64,000 bases of DNA from Lithospermum erythrorhizon (lineage: Eukaryota > Streptophyta > Magnoliopsida > Boraginales > Boraginaceae). Within the stretch, counting starts at the first letter, position 1. Every line of letters begins with the position of its first letter. The notes below the pieces were generated by a model, which did no database searches, had not been told where the DNA came from, and worked only from the letters and a program-made list of their open reading frames with translations. Position numbers and translations under genes: made by a program. Where the stretch lies: assembly GCA_019722365.1 (NCBI GenBank), contig JADFUC010000113.1, positions 1-64,000 on the forward strand, in the 5' to 3' direction. Of the stretch, positions 12,700-24,997 are shown piece by piece.

Positions 12700-13800
12700 A
12701 TTATTCATCACACATTATTCAAACATAAAGAGTTCATCATATCAAGAGTCTAAGTTCATTTATTTGTTCCATCACCGAAGTTCAAGGCCTCAAGATATAT
12801 GTGAGTCATCCTCGTGTTCATGTTCATTAAAATTGACTTCCCTCTTTTCCATTTCTTTCTCTTCTACAGAGGCTTTTATATCTTTTACAAAGATGTTCCG
12901 CGTTTCTACACGCCTGTAATTAACGACCTTCTTCCGCATTCAGAATAATAAATTGTCATTATTTTTCAAATTTAACCTTTCTGGATTTTCTTACTCCTTT
13001 TCTTGTCGATTTGGGTAATTTCCCCGTGTGTCTACTATAATTCTACGAACCACGCCCACCAACCTCGACCTCACCTAAAATTACCACTTAATTCCTCGAC
13101 CACGGCCTCGAATTCTCCGAATCGATCATAACCACCTCACACGACTTAAAAGTCGCCAGATTTACTGAAATGCCATTGTCCTGCTGGGCGTGAATCGATG
13201 GTTTTTCAAATAGCATCTAATTATTCTTTTTCTCAAGATCGCGGTACGCACTAATTCTCAATATTTTTTATATTCCTCATTCTATATTGTTCTTGCAACA
13301 ATATTTGTGATGCATGAAACGTTGAAAATATTTTTTCTAGTTTTCACCTTCAGTTACAATTTTACCACAATATTCTAATTGTGATATAATTTTAAACAAG
13401 GCAGAGTTGTAATCAACAACACATTTAAAGTCATGGAACCTCGCCTTTGTTCCATTCATCGATCACGCGCAGCAACTTCCTCGTATCCAAATCTTCAGTT
13501 CTTCCCATAACTTGTGATCCTCATCTCGATATTCTAATCAGAAGATCATCAAGATGATCCATCATTAGTCTTATGGCTTTAGATTTTTCTACGAAAGTTC
13601 TTTCTTTCGCTTTTTCTTTCTTTCCAATCATTTACAGATATTAAGACATTCATTCCGCAAGTAATTTTTCTGTGCCTCCCTACATCCGGTAGAGGATCTT
13701 ATAACTTTGCTCGCCAAGACATGTGTAAATAGCTTGTCTCCCTTTGAGGTGTGTATGAGCTAAGCTGGTTTTATACGACATCAGATCTAAATCACAAACA
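12700..13800 (-). pseudogene. Copia gag remnant
   Basis: Minus-strand translation near 13080-13140 gives RGGYDRFGEFE beside Arg/Gly-rich sequence, as in the Gly/Arg-rich tail of plant copia gag. Near 12800-12900 the frame reads RNIFVKDIKASVEEKEMEKREV, followed by acidic EHEHEDDSH, similar to the linker after the zinc knuckle. I did not find an intact CCHC knuckle. Many stops are present. The limits are approximate. Confidence 0.55.
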
Positions 13801-14520
13801 AACGCAATCAATACTAAAATGACATTTTATTCAATATTACATTCTCACATTCAATATAGATTGAAATCTTATTCAATTACAAATACCATGTTCACTCTTC
13901 ATGCAAATCTCTATCGAAACAAAAATAAACAATCCAAGCTAAGATTAGAAATGGTAAAATACTAATTACCAAAAATGATATTATTCCCTTACCTATCTCT
14001 TCAACTTTTTAATAAACCCATTATGAAAAGAGAAAGCCATTATAAGAACAAACACTAGGAAAATATTTTGCCATTGCGAATTGCTTTATAAAATACTTCG
14101 AGAAAGATGTTTAGAAATGTGGAAGCGGAAACGAAGTATTTATGTGGTGAAATTTTGAGTAAGTGTCCGTTATCATACTGCTTTTATTACCGCTATTTAA
14201 TCAGTTTGGTGGATAGGAAAAAATATTAATTTTATCGTTTTCATTACCGTTAGAAAACGGGAAGGAAAAATATTTTTGTGTTAAAATATGACGTAGTCGT
14301 TAATGCACATAATGCATTTATCATAATGATAATGAACACATACGATAATGTAATACATATGATTATAAACAAATAATTCATGCCACAATAACAAATAAAA
14401 TAAGGTGACACAATAAGTTAGATAATAAAATAAGGGGGTGTTTTATACCTCCACTAAGTTATATAAGAATAAACACGATAATTTTGTGATTTAACTCTCC
14501 ACTAAATACCATGCTTATTA

Positions 14521-14830
14521 CAGAAGACTCGACGATGCCGCTTTCTCCATAATATCACACGCTATTATAGATCACTGCATCTGAGATGCCGCTTTCTATA
14601 ACAAATAAAGAAATAAACGACAATAAATAAATAATAAACGCTCGACTATGTAATGTTTGACATATAGCCGCTATCTATAATAGGCTCTAACATGTAATAC
14701 TTCGACATATACCAAGCATTCATAACAATTTCAGAAAACATAAAATAATATGAACGCCTGATTATGTAATACTCGACATATCACAGCTATCTATAATGCG
14801 TGAAACATATAACAAAATAAATATCAAAAG
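14521..14830. repeat. Degenerate tandem repeat in copia leader
   Basis: Phrases such as gatgccgctttctccataa, gatgccgctttctataaca, tagccgctatctataatag and cacagctatctataatgcg recur, each preceded by a variant of taatactcgacatat. The units are irregular, 55-80 bases apart, four to five copies. The array lies just inside the 5' LTR of the copia element. Confidence 0.55.
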
Positions 14831-14884
14831 TGATAAGATATATAATATACCTAATAAGCAGTTAGCCATTATAAAGACGACGCG

Positions 14885-15085
14885 ACGATAACGCTAATAG
14901 AAACCTGATATCAACGGCCAAACCAATACACAGCATCTAAACGATATATATATACGTTTTCTCGAAATTTTTGGCTATTATTTAATGAAGAAATTTTATG
15001 TGATTTATACTACAAAATTACCCCCTAATATTCAAATACTTCTATTATTATTCATTTTACATCGAGATTAAATAACATTCATGCT
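14885..15085 (-). repeat. 5' LTR of the copia element
   Basis: This block aligns by eye with 8700-8970: gatatcaacggccaaacc, gatatatatatacgttttctc, tttatactacaaaatta and attcattttacatcgagat all have counterparts there in the same order. The outer (high-coordinate) end has diverged and the exact TG start is not seen. Confidence 0.6.
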
Positions 15086-16395
15086 TAAAGTATTACCACA
15101 TTTACAAATATAAATTACTATATTTCAGTGTGCCAAGCACGAATAAACTAGGCATATCTTACAAGTCACAACAAATACCGATATTTTGTTAAGTTTATAT
15201 TTATTGAGATAGGGAATTTGTAAGGAAACTTCTAGCCTATCAAGATAGATCATTTGAAGAGAGCTTTTAGACTTTTAAAATACTCTTTACATCCTTAAAT
15301 GTTAGGCATATTTACATTTTCATATATAAACTTCAAGAGCATTTAAACTTCTATCACATTTTAATTTTTCCTCTAATACTTTATTTAATCAATGATCTTG
15401 ATCCGACTAATCTAGTCAGATCGACTGTATATCACTCACAACCTGCCTCTTTTTGTATTGTTTAGCGGTTGAAGTGATTGTTTTTTTATAGTTAGTTGCA
15501 TATAAAACAACAATTAATACATATTACAAACATGCCTATATGATTAACAGATACTCCAACAAATGGAGCTTGACGAAAGCATGCGTAACATCTAAAGACT
15601 TAAATTGAACACAAGTAGACGTTAGTGATCCGAGGTACGGGAAGAACCCTACGAGATGTAAGCTTCCCTCAGATCCAAAACCCAAACAGTACTTATAACA
15701 AAAAATATTAATTCATATTTAAAATCACATCATTCTCGATATCATAAAGCAATAAAATGTAATACGATTGACCCGAAAGATAATACAAATGAAAGAATAC
15801 CTTGACGAAGAAGAACCCGCCGCTTGCTCATCGGGTCACAAAGCGGCAATACTTTTTTAATGCCGATTGTGAGTCAACTATATAAGGTATTAAGTAGGCT
15901 AATAGTAAAGCGTTCGATACGAGCGTACATAGTTCGTACCTCTCGCATTAACGCCAAATGGATATTTTGCAATGTCGATAACGAATCGATTGAATAGGGT
16001 ATCCTGAAAAGAAATACTAATAAGGAGAAGATCCATCAGAGTTCGTATTCTTAGATTATATGAATCAGAGACACAAAAGTGATTATAATATGAAATAATA
16101 ATTGAAGTAGTGTGAGAAAAATAGTAAAGATTATCAAATTTAAGATAACTCCCTAGAATGCCTTTATCCTTGGAATGGATTCAATCAATCTTCCATAGCC
16201 TCGTCCATCAAGGAAATAGATCGAAGTAAATACGACTTTTCTTAATAACTTGCAAAGAGAAACGAGTCGGCCTTCCAAAAAACGCTTTTGAGAATAATAA
16301 CCTGAAAAAAGAAAATTTTGACTCTTCCTAAAACTCTATTCTAATCTTGGATGAAAGGAAAAATTTCCATCAAGTGCACCCTCCATTGAAGCTAA
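15086..16395. other. Intergenic DNA, nothing recognised
   Basis: No frame longer than about 60 residues occurs here and no element ends are visible. Bases 15790-16010 are somewhat richer in G and C than their surroundings, but I cannot assign them. Confidence 0.5.
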
Positions 16396-16950
16396 CTAAC
16401 ACTCATTCACCTTATTAATCTTTAAATCATTGGGTACTTCAAGAAAAGTTTTGTTTTTATCTGTAGCAACGCTTTCACGTTGTAGATTTTGAACCCAAGA
16501 ATTATCTGCCACAATCGAAGGGGTTTCAACAAGTAATTCTGTAAATGAACTTTCAAGAGGAGCTAATTCAACATCCACAAGAATTTCATTAGAGTTATTG
16601 ATCATGCCCGATTCATTTATTGTATCTATCTCCATAACATACATATATTCGACATCCGACAAAATTCTAGCCTCAGTCTTCACACAATTGGAATCTTTGA
16701 GACATGTATTGTCATTCTGTTCAGCCACGTCTTCAAATTGAAGATTTTGAATCAAATGATGATTTGCCACAATTGTATGGTTGTTAAAAGGGAATATTGG
16801 TTCCAACATGAGCTTCTTCAACATTTTCAGGATGTCTAAGTCGGTAATTGCTTTTATCCTCAAATCAAGTCCGGTATTTGATAAATTTAAATTTTTAGTT
16901 TGAAGAGGTCTATTATCGGATACAACCATAACTTGTTCTCTAATTTTCAA
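16396..16950 (-). pseudogene. Unrecognised 184-residue ORF with internal repeat
   Basis: This is the longest open frame outside the WAV3-like gene. I do not recognise the family. It is acidic and rich in Asn, Asp and Glu, with no signal peptide, membrane segment or zinc-binding pattern. It contains two copies of a segment of about 33 residues: one reads IVANHHLIQNLQFEDVAEQN and continues to NCVK, the other reads IVADNSWVQNLQRESVATDK and continues to NDLK. Just upstream on the same strand (about 17045-16963) a short frame reads MGSSNSLKRKREN, then a stop. It is probably part of a broken larger frame, perhaps from a mobile element. Confidence 0.35.
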
Positions 16951-17072
16951 TTTTTTCTCTTAGGACCATTAAAGATCTTCATAAAAGGAGAGATAATTGA
17001 ACTCTTGATTTTCTCTTTTTCGTTTAAGGGAATTTGAAGACCCCATAGAAAAATTGAAATTTTCGAAAGAGT

Positions 17073-17518
17073 TCAAAACTTTAGAATAATGTCCATCGTA
17101 TCTATCTTAGTATCCTTATTCCAATAATCTATTATACCATTGAATAAAACAACATTTTGAGCATTATCCTGAATATTACTAACATGAGGCTTTCCTGACT
17201 TTTTTTCATCGAGAATTTGGGATCTAACAGAATAAGGATGCTTTTTGGTAGAATTTTTTCTTCTAATGGAACTTTTATCAAACACTTTAACGGTGTTTTT
17301 CCTTGAATGGGGGAAAGAACAAAAGAAGTTCCTAACTTCACCCTCACAAGCCATACTACATCACAAAAATTATAACCCATAAAAGAGTTCACCATACTAA
17401 CCTTCATCAAATCGCAAACTACCTCTTTAGAAACCTGCCAAGATGGTTCCTTTGGTGTCATTTGGATGATTTTTTGCTTCCGTATTGATGTCGATGATGA
17501 ATGGCGGTGAGGCAGCAT
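17073..17518 (-). pseudogene. Unrecognised broken coding remnant
   Basis: Two overlapping minus-strand frames (128 residues at 17132-17518 and 93 residues at 17073-17354) look like one coding region broken by a frameshift. The first reads through KEVVCDLMKVSMVNSFMGYNF and on to VVWLVRVKLG; the second begins MACEGEVRNFFCSFPHSRKN in the same place. I cannot name the family. It lies upstream of the 184-residue frame on the same strand and may belong to the same dead gene or element. Confidence 0.28.
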
Positions 17519-17699
17519 ATGTTCAAAGCATCTATTAGCTTACAGTGAAGCATCCCAAGGGTGGGAAAGATGGGCAAGGTCCGTTGGATTTTGGAGTAAT
17601 ATTGAGATTGTCGGTGATGATGGTCGGAGGGGAAAAATGTAATAGGAATTATACACGGTTATTAAGGGTAACTCGAATCTCGGATCTCAGGATACACAA

Positions 17700-19289
17700 T
17701 ATCAGTATCTTAATCCGTAATTAACAATAATTATGGTATCATCAATTATATTAATTACTTAGATCCACCAGACATGATATCACTAATTAATTCATACATG
17801 ACAAACAGAAAGAATAAATTGCGAAAATAAACAACACAAGATTTATCCTGGTTCACCCTCAATGGTAGCCTAATTCAAGATGTCAGATCCACTAATAATC
17901 ACCTAAGCATCATATATAAAAACCTGTAGTTAATCCTATTCTACCATCTAAGAATCACGTAGATTAATACACTCAAATATCTATAAACAAATATCTCAAT
18001 TAAGTTTCGCTTTTTCTCTCATGTATATTTAAAATCTCAATTACAAACCTTTCATATGTTCTCAACTTCCCATGCACTTTATATTTCGATCATCACCTTT
18101 GAGCACATATCTCACACACCACAAATACTATGGCCATATAAAGATTTATGTGCTTCACTAATCATCATAAAAAGAATTACTTTCTTTCAAGAAAAGCTCA
18201 TATTAATTACTTACCGTTAGCAATTAATTATTCCCCAAGAAAAATCTCAAATAAAGTAATAAACTTTTCTCTTCGTTTCAATTATTTTCTTAAGTGACTA
18301 GACTTCTAATAATTCTGCTTCTCTAGTAAAGAGTCACCTCAACGGTAGATCCCTGAACAAGACTTCAAAATCCATTATGAACAAAGATTACTCCATCGAC
18401 ATGGCAACAAATCTAATCCTCCAATCTTCCATGTAACCTGCTGATAAACTCAAACAAACATCACTCATGCCACAAATTTCCTCCAAAGAATCTTCCATCT
18501 AATCGATGAGCCTTCCCAACCAAAAACCTTTCACGATAACCTGATATGCCAATTCATACCACTCAAATCACAAATCTCAGTGACCTTTCTATCTTCAAGC
18601 ACGAACTTTTTCAAGAAATCTCCAAAGGACAACATATGATTCAAAAATCAAACCTACGACAATCCATCTTCCACCATATTAGTTCTTCTAATACCTAGCG
18701 CTCACATTCAGACAACACCATTCTTTCCAACTCGCCATACAACATTTGAATAGTTTTATGATCATCACAACTCGCCTCGATACTCAATTATTAATCATAT
18801 ACCGTTATCGACAATCCTATACCGAGAACTCTTGATCCCGCCGTGATACAACGTGGATCTTTAACCCGCATTTCTAATAATAATTGTGGTATATCAATTA
18901 TACTAATTACTACGATTCACTGTGATTCATACAATATTTAAACAAGATCTATCAATTTGCTTTCATGTATACGAAACTCCAATTACAAGCCTCTCTATAA
19001 GCTCTCTCGAATCTCTCGCAGAATCTCTCTACATTTTGATCCTCGACCTTCTCGAAATATCCAACACCAAATACTACACAAGCATTTATGGGTACTTATA
19101 GCTCAAATTAATCACGGTAAAAATTACTTTCTTTTCAAGAAAAAGTCACATTAAATACTTACCAAGTAGTATAATTATTTCTCAAGAAAAAAGTCTCAAA
19201 TAGGTACAAACTCCTTTTCTTGCCCCAATTATTTTCTTAACTGATCAGACTTCTAGAATAATCCGGACTTCTCTAGTAATTAGTCTTCA
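17700..19289 (-). mobile_element. Small non-autonomous LTR element (TRIM/SMART-like)
   Basis: Two diverged direct repeats enclose about 520 bases without coding capacity. Copy A is roughly 17700-18336 and copy B roughly 18855-19289. Shared runs include aattactttctttcaagaaa, caattattttcttaa and gacttcta. On the minus strand both copies begin TGA at the outer end, and copy A is preceded by GTTGAGG, which could serve as a short polypurine tract. After copy B, TTGTATCACGGCG resembles the methionine-tRNA primer site TGGTATCAGAGC. The strand call rests on these two weak signals. Confidence 0.5.
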
Positions 19290-19412
19290 CGCACCAACAA
19301 AATGATTTACGGTGTTTTACAGATCGCTTCCTGAGAGCATTTTTGTAGCACCCTCGTCAGTATCATTTAGCTCTCAAGTTCTCTTTTTGGCATCGGTATC
19401 ATTACAATTAAG

Positions 19413-19416
19413 TATA

Positions 19417-19461
<45 letters not shown>
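19413..19461. repeat. (TA)n microsatellite
   Basis: A run of about 24 TA dinucleotides is interrupted once by tg near 19421. The length is likely variable between individuals. Confidence 0.95.
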
Positions 19462-19464
<3 letters not shown>

Positions 19465-20084
19465 GAAGATTGCTGTTAACTAGAATCTAGCTAATGTTTA
19501 GTTGCGAAAATTCATTATATGTGTTGAAATGGTCATCGATTAGTCGTGGTACTGAAAAAGTGTGGTCGGCACAAATCCACAAACTTCTACAAGTCGAGAA
19601 AGATAAACATACCTCAAATGTAGAATTGTTTGTATATTCATATAAATAGTTGCTTTCCTTACTTTTTGTTAAATCAATGGAATAGCAAGGAAACCTGTGA
19701 TATACAAAGGGATTCTCCAATCCCTAAACCAACAATCATATCACTAAACAAAACGTAAATGGGAGATGCCTCATTCCAAAAAGAGCACCCGAATCTCTCT
19801 CCTATTCTTTTTAAAACTCATACAATCTCGAAGCCTATTACTCACATCATAAACCACTAAAGATAACCCGCTTCACTCATATCTCACTACCACGGTTCTA
19901 GCATTTCTTTCACGCCAACTAATAACATAAATTTACTCACACAAGCATCACCATGAGATCACTTAATCTTAGCCATACACCAACTCAATCCTCTTCCCAC
20001 CACCACCATCTACCAGAAACACACACCATCCTAAACGCTCTGCCCTTGTAACCACAATAAAAAAAAGACGACGTTGGTGTTCTT

Positions 20085-20240
20085 TTTCTCCACGTAAGAA
20101 AACATGTTTCATCAATCCCTGCTTCCATCGCACCACACGATCCTTAGTCTCTAGTCGACCTCTGAGTAGAAACCAAACAACACTCTGCCTGGGGATACAA
20201 TATTTGTGCCATATTAACTTTGCTCTTACACTGCCTCACC
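20085..20240 (-). pseudogene. LINE zf-RVT domain remnant
   Basis: Minus-strand translation near 20235-20100 reads AKLIWHKYCIPRQSVVWFLL followed by GRLETKDRVVRW. This matches the zf-RVT signature of plant non-LTR elements (KxxWxxxxIPKxSxxxWLxxxxRLxTKDRLxxW), a zinc-binding-like module after the RT. The later cysteines of the domain were not located. Confidence 0.7.
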
Positions 20241-21006
20241 TCTTCCTCCTTATAGCCTCATATACTTCGTTCAACATTCATTCGGCCCATGCTTCCATTC
20301 CACTCTATCTTCCACCTCAGCCCTCTTAGCCAACTCAACAAATTTTCTCCTGAAACTATTAACCTCAACCTTGAATCTACACCCAACAATCCATCTCCAA
20401 CCATCTCGACCACGATCATATCGCCTATAAGCTGTTGACCTGGCCTCTTCAAGCAACTCCACCCTCCTCGTACTGCCTCCGTAGAACCCCCTCATACTGT
20501 GGATCCGACCACACATATATACTCTCCCTATTACCAACCTTAAACTACACATTCTCTTTCAATCAATCCCTATCCTTCAAAAGTTTTTTCCAAATCCAAA
20601 TGCATCTGCATTCCCCAACTCAGATCCCCAAAGACACCCTTCACACCCATTTAAGCCATTTAACCCACAAATTATCCTTCTTTTGACAAACTTTCCATAG
20701 ATTTAGAATCACAAAGCCCCTGCTCCGCATAGTAAATCCTCTCTCAACCTTTAATCTCCCCTTCTTAGCAAACGCATACGGCACTGCTGACTTTTTCCCC
20801 TTATTCTTCCCACTCGCCTCCTCCCCACAAACTGCTTCAATACACTATCAATTTCCTTCCAACACACCTTAGAATAGAGCCCTGCAATTAACTAAACACC
20901 TTGAATTACAGAGACAATGAAATAGCTCACCAAAGATAACTCAATTTCTTCAATTGCCAACCTTTAACTCTATTGGTCACCTTCTCAATAAGGCCATTAC
21001 ATTCAC

Positions 21007-21348
21007 CTACCCAAAATCTTCTTGCAGTCTAGAAAAATACCTGGGCATTTCAATCGGCACCTGAATGCCAATAACATCTTTTAGCCTCCTCACCACCTCA
21101 TCAGGGGTACCAACTACATAAAAAGAACTTTTCTCCAGGTTAGGAGACAACCCAACAATCTTACCAAACCTATTTAACACACCTTCAATGGTTGTAATAC
21201 ATTTAACATTAGCAGCAGACATGACAAACATGTCATCCGCAAACATAATGTTAATGATCTTCAACTCTTTACACCCCAGATAAAAATCAATATTACCCTC
21301 CTCAGGCTCCTTCCTTAGAATCCCTGGGCCAAACCCGAAATAACTCAT
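21007..21348 (-). pseudogene. LINE reverse transcriptase, 3' half with FADD
   Basis: A 113-residue open frame carries FADD at 21243-21232 within IINIMFADDMFVMS, the catalytic motif of non-LTR reverse transcriptase, followed by a GLSPNLEKSSFYVVG segment that matches the conserved GLxxNxxKS(S/E) region after it. The catalytic motif itself is unchanged. The first residues of the frame (MSYF) are read from the inserted element, not from the LINE. Confidence 0.85.
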
Positions 21349-23592
21349 TCCGTATAAGTATTATTTTAATAGCATCTAACTATAAGGAATTAATTATAAC
21401 TTGTAGTCGTGATGAGTAATATCGGTCAGCGACATATTATTCGAGGGTAAATAAGCGCATTGCTCTAGCTAAGTGCTGTTAAACCGAGACGAAGTTTTAA
21501 ACCGCAAATCAAACGGACTTAACATCACTCTACAAATATCTCCCACCAACCCTAATCACTTATTCGATTACCATCCAAAAACTTCACCAACCGCCTTTTT
21601 CACTATAAGGGCTTCTAAACCCCCACCCTTGATTACTGTATGTTTTTAATCTTTCAAATCTATTTAAAAGTTTGACTTTCGAGTTGACTTTAAGTTTGGT
21701 GACTTTAAATTGTGTATAGGTATCATCTTAAGCTTTTGCATTTCGTACAGGAGTTAAATAATTCCATTTTTTGGGTCAACGTTGGAGAAGTTGATTTTGT
21801 TGAAGATTAGTTGACTTTTTTCGAGGAAATGTAAATTGGTAAAAGTATGTTATTGGATTTTAATATGGTTGTACTGAGAAGCAGATTTTTATGTTGTTTG
21901 GGGAGATTTGGCGTTGAAACGGATTGCAAAGCTGGTAGTATTCGAAGCTTTGGAATAAAGGTTTTAAAAATGGATAAATTAGTTTGGGGAAATTGATTTT
22001 TGAGTTGATTAGTAATTGTTTATAGTGTTAGTGGGTAGGGGCCGATTGGTAGGAGGCGTGTCGAAATTATTTAATAGTCGCTTAAACGCCAGAAGTGGGA
22101 ATTTTCCAAATTCTGTAGTCGATAAATTGGTAACTAAAATTCCTCATGAAAGTCGATAGTTAAACGTGTCAGGTTGCTAAACCTTGCCGAGTAGTTATTG
22201 TCCTGGAAACCAAATGGAATCATGTCAATACCAAAGCCGAGTTAAGATTGTAGTAAGTAGTAATTGTAAATTTTGGGCGTTCTAATTAGGAGCGGAGCGC
22301 CTGAACCAAGACTTGGATTAATTTGGTCAGCATTTAATATTACAATGAGGTGAGTATTTAACCACGTAGATTAATTCTACTTTCATTTAATATGTCAATT
22401 TGGGCGATAATTGCGATGATGTTTCATTCATATATTCTATGTTGATTGCCTGTAATGACAATAATATATTGAATATCACAAGGGATTTATAGGCGTTTTC
22501 CGAGGTTACCGAGCCTAATTAGGGAATGTTGATTTCCTATAGCTGTTTTGATCATTTTCAAATATTATCACAATTGCTTATGGGTCAAGTTGACTTATGT
22601 CAGTGGTAATATCCGGTAATCACTTTATACTCCGGTACGAGCGCTGATGTATTTGCCTCGTAGTTCGCACGCAGTGTGTCGCTTATGAGTTTTTGAGCGT
22701 TGTCGATTTATCGTCCGCATCAAAATGAAAAGGATGATTGGGCCTCGCACTCGCTACTTGTTGCGACGCTTAGTTTATGTCAACTTATAAGTTTCTCCCC
22801 CTGAAAGAACATGCCTTTGAAGACAAACCGGGTTTATGTCGAGTTGACTCAAGGCTGACGAGTTGAATCGAAAGTTAAGTCAAGGCTGTGAGCCGAGCTG
22901 AGTCGAGTTGGCGCTGATTGAGTTTGTTCAATTGTTTGTTTGTTGCTTAGTCAAAAATATGTCAGTAGAGTCAGGACTTGCTGCATGGTTGCCATTGTTT
23001 TCTTTGAGATAATGATTATAGTCGCAGCTGCTCCCTTACTAGTGTGTAATTAGTCAATTCTTCATGAATCAACGCTGTATCGTATATTTTTAAAGAACTC
23101 AGATAATATTTTTATGTTATAATGGCCTTGAATTATTGTAGTATTCTGCAAAATCTATCTATGTTATGAGAAATTAACTATTCTTATTTACTTCCATCAC
23201 ACAAGCATCACTCTGATAAGATCACTTAGTTGCAGATTTTACGCCCCTATTCGCCATAAGCAGATTTTATTTGTGCCAGGCTGACAGGCAGTATCAAATA
23301 AGTTTCGACATTTGTTTGCGTGGATCGACCGAAGGTTTAGCGGCAGGCGGTGGCCGTAGATCTCACAGCCTTTTGTTATTTTGTCAGAAGTGTCGATGTT
23401 TATATTGTGGCTATTTCTGGGATGTCGATTGTATATTGCTGACATTTCAGACTTTCGACATTAAGCAGATATTGTGGGAGTTTTATGTGCATATGAAATA
23501 CTGATTTATTTTAAAAAGGCCTTCGATGCATTTATTTTGTTGGTTTATTTAAGGATTGTGTGGTCTTTCACAACCTGACTCGGGTCGTTACA
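21336..23592 (-). mobile_element. LTR-like insertion inside the LINE RT, with target duplication
   Basis: On the minus strand the block starts TGTAACGACCCGAG at 23592, a start typical of plant LTRs. It is preceded by GGGTTT. At its other end (about 21336) GGGTTT occurs again, after which the LINE sequence resumes. A 5-6 base duplication of the target is the mark of LTR element integration. The 2257 bases contain no pol motif, which suits a solo LTR or a short non-autonomous element. The far end reads TTATTTCG rather than the expected CA, so the lower edge may be altered. Confidence 0.6.
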
Positions 23593-23599
23593 AAACCCT

Positions 23600-24231
23600 T
23601 CATAACAATATGACAAGTAGCGGGAGACAAGATCCCCTTAACTTAATCCTCACTTTCAAATCGGCCCATAAAGAGTCATTAACCGCACCGAGAAGATAGC
23701 TAGCAAGACTAACATACTCCCAGAAACAAGACAGAAACCCCATAGCCTCTATTACACACCATAAATAATCCCACCTCACAGTATCATATGCCTTCATAAT
23801 GTCAATCTTCAGAGCACACCTCCTCCTACCCTCCTTCTTGTGATAATTATTGACCAATTCATTCATCAAAAGCACACTATCACTCAACATTCTACCTTTA
23901 ACAAATGCTGACTGATTATAACTAATAACATCATCCAAAGACTCCTCTTCAACTGGTCACCAAAATCTTGTAACACACTTTGTAAATCCATTTGCTTTTA
24001 TTCATGGCATTTGGGCACATTAATATATTAAAAGCAAAAGAAAAGACCTCCCAATGTAGCAAAGAAATACTTAACAACATTTACTATAGAATCACCAATC
24101 ACAGGCCAGCAATGTTGATAAAACTCCACCGTAAAGCCATCCGGACCTGGAGCTCTATTCAAACCCATACCAAATATAGCATTCTTAATCTCACCCTCTG
24201 TGACACCCGTTATCAAATCCCTTTTCTTCAA
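23600..24231 (-). pseudogene. LINE reverse transcriptase, 5' half
   Basis: The frame at 24028-24231 reads VTEGEIKNAIFGMGLNRAPG and then PDGFTVEFYQ, the (K/R)xPGPDGF(T/S) entry motif of plant LINE RT. The frame at 23600-23938 reads YNQSAFVKGRMLSDSVLLMN and later LKIDIMKAYDTVRWDYL, matching QxAFVxGRxIxDNxLLxxE and the first catalytic Asp in KxDxxKAYDxVxW. The sequence ends near ILSP, where the inserted block begins. Confidence 0.87.
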
Positions 24232-24997
24232 TTCTGGAATCTAATTCTGGATATACCCTTTCACTTCATCTAGCTTTACTTCATGGCTATCATTCACTTC
24301 TTTAAAAAGGCCCTTATAGAACATGATCACCTCCTCCTTAATATCATCCTGGGTGACCAACATGTCTCCAGTCAAGGATCTCAATGCCACCATCCTATTC
24401 CTCATATGGTGCTCTCTCATTTTTGGTGGAAAAATTGAGTATACCGATCAATTCAACTACACAACTTGACTACCTTTAAAAAGACTCTCAACTTTGCTTC
24501 AACAGTATAGTTCCTCCTTTAAATTCTTTTCCTCATTACACAAATACCGCATATCTCCCTTTCCTCGAGAGCATTCTTTTGCACTTTATCCACTTCTAGC
24601 TCTTTTCTCTTCACTCTACTCCACAAATCACAAACTTCTTTTATTAAATACTTCAAACTTTAACGTATTCATTTTTGCCTTCAAGACATAAGTTTCATTT
24701 CCTACCACCTCTTCCCTCTAGATTTCTTCAATTAAGAGCAGCAGTCGATGTTCGCACCCCGTAACCCATGATACTTGAAACTATTCCTTTATTTCAGATC
24801 ACCAGGAGTAACCTGCACTCTTACTGTGTATGATCGTAAAGCATGTGGGTATCATAACATACATAAGTCAAAGGATACTTCCCTGCCTAAGCATTATTAC
24901 ACATGACTTTATCCAACTTCCTCAAAATAGTTCCTCTGGACCAAGTAAAAGAACAACCATGACCAGGCAAATCCATAATCTCCATATCATCAATACA

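Larger units (their letters stand above)
8700..15085 (-). mobile_element. Ty1/copia LTR retrotransposon, degenerate
   Basis: On the minus strand, from high to low coordinates, the order is 5' LTR, gag, protease region, integrase, reverse transcriptase, RNase H and 3' LTR. Integrase before RT is the order that defines Ty1/copia. Two LTR-like blocks bracket it (about 14885-15085 and 8700-8970) and share runs such as ttttacatcgata/ttttacatcgaga and tttatactacaaaattrcccc. Stops and frame breaks occur in every domain, so the element cannot make its own proteins. Total length is about 6.4 kb, somewhat above the usual 5 kb for plant copia elements. Confidence 0.85.
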
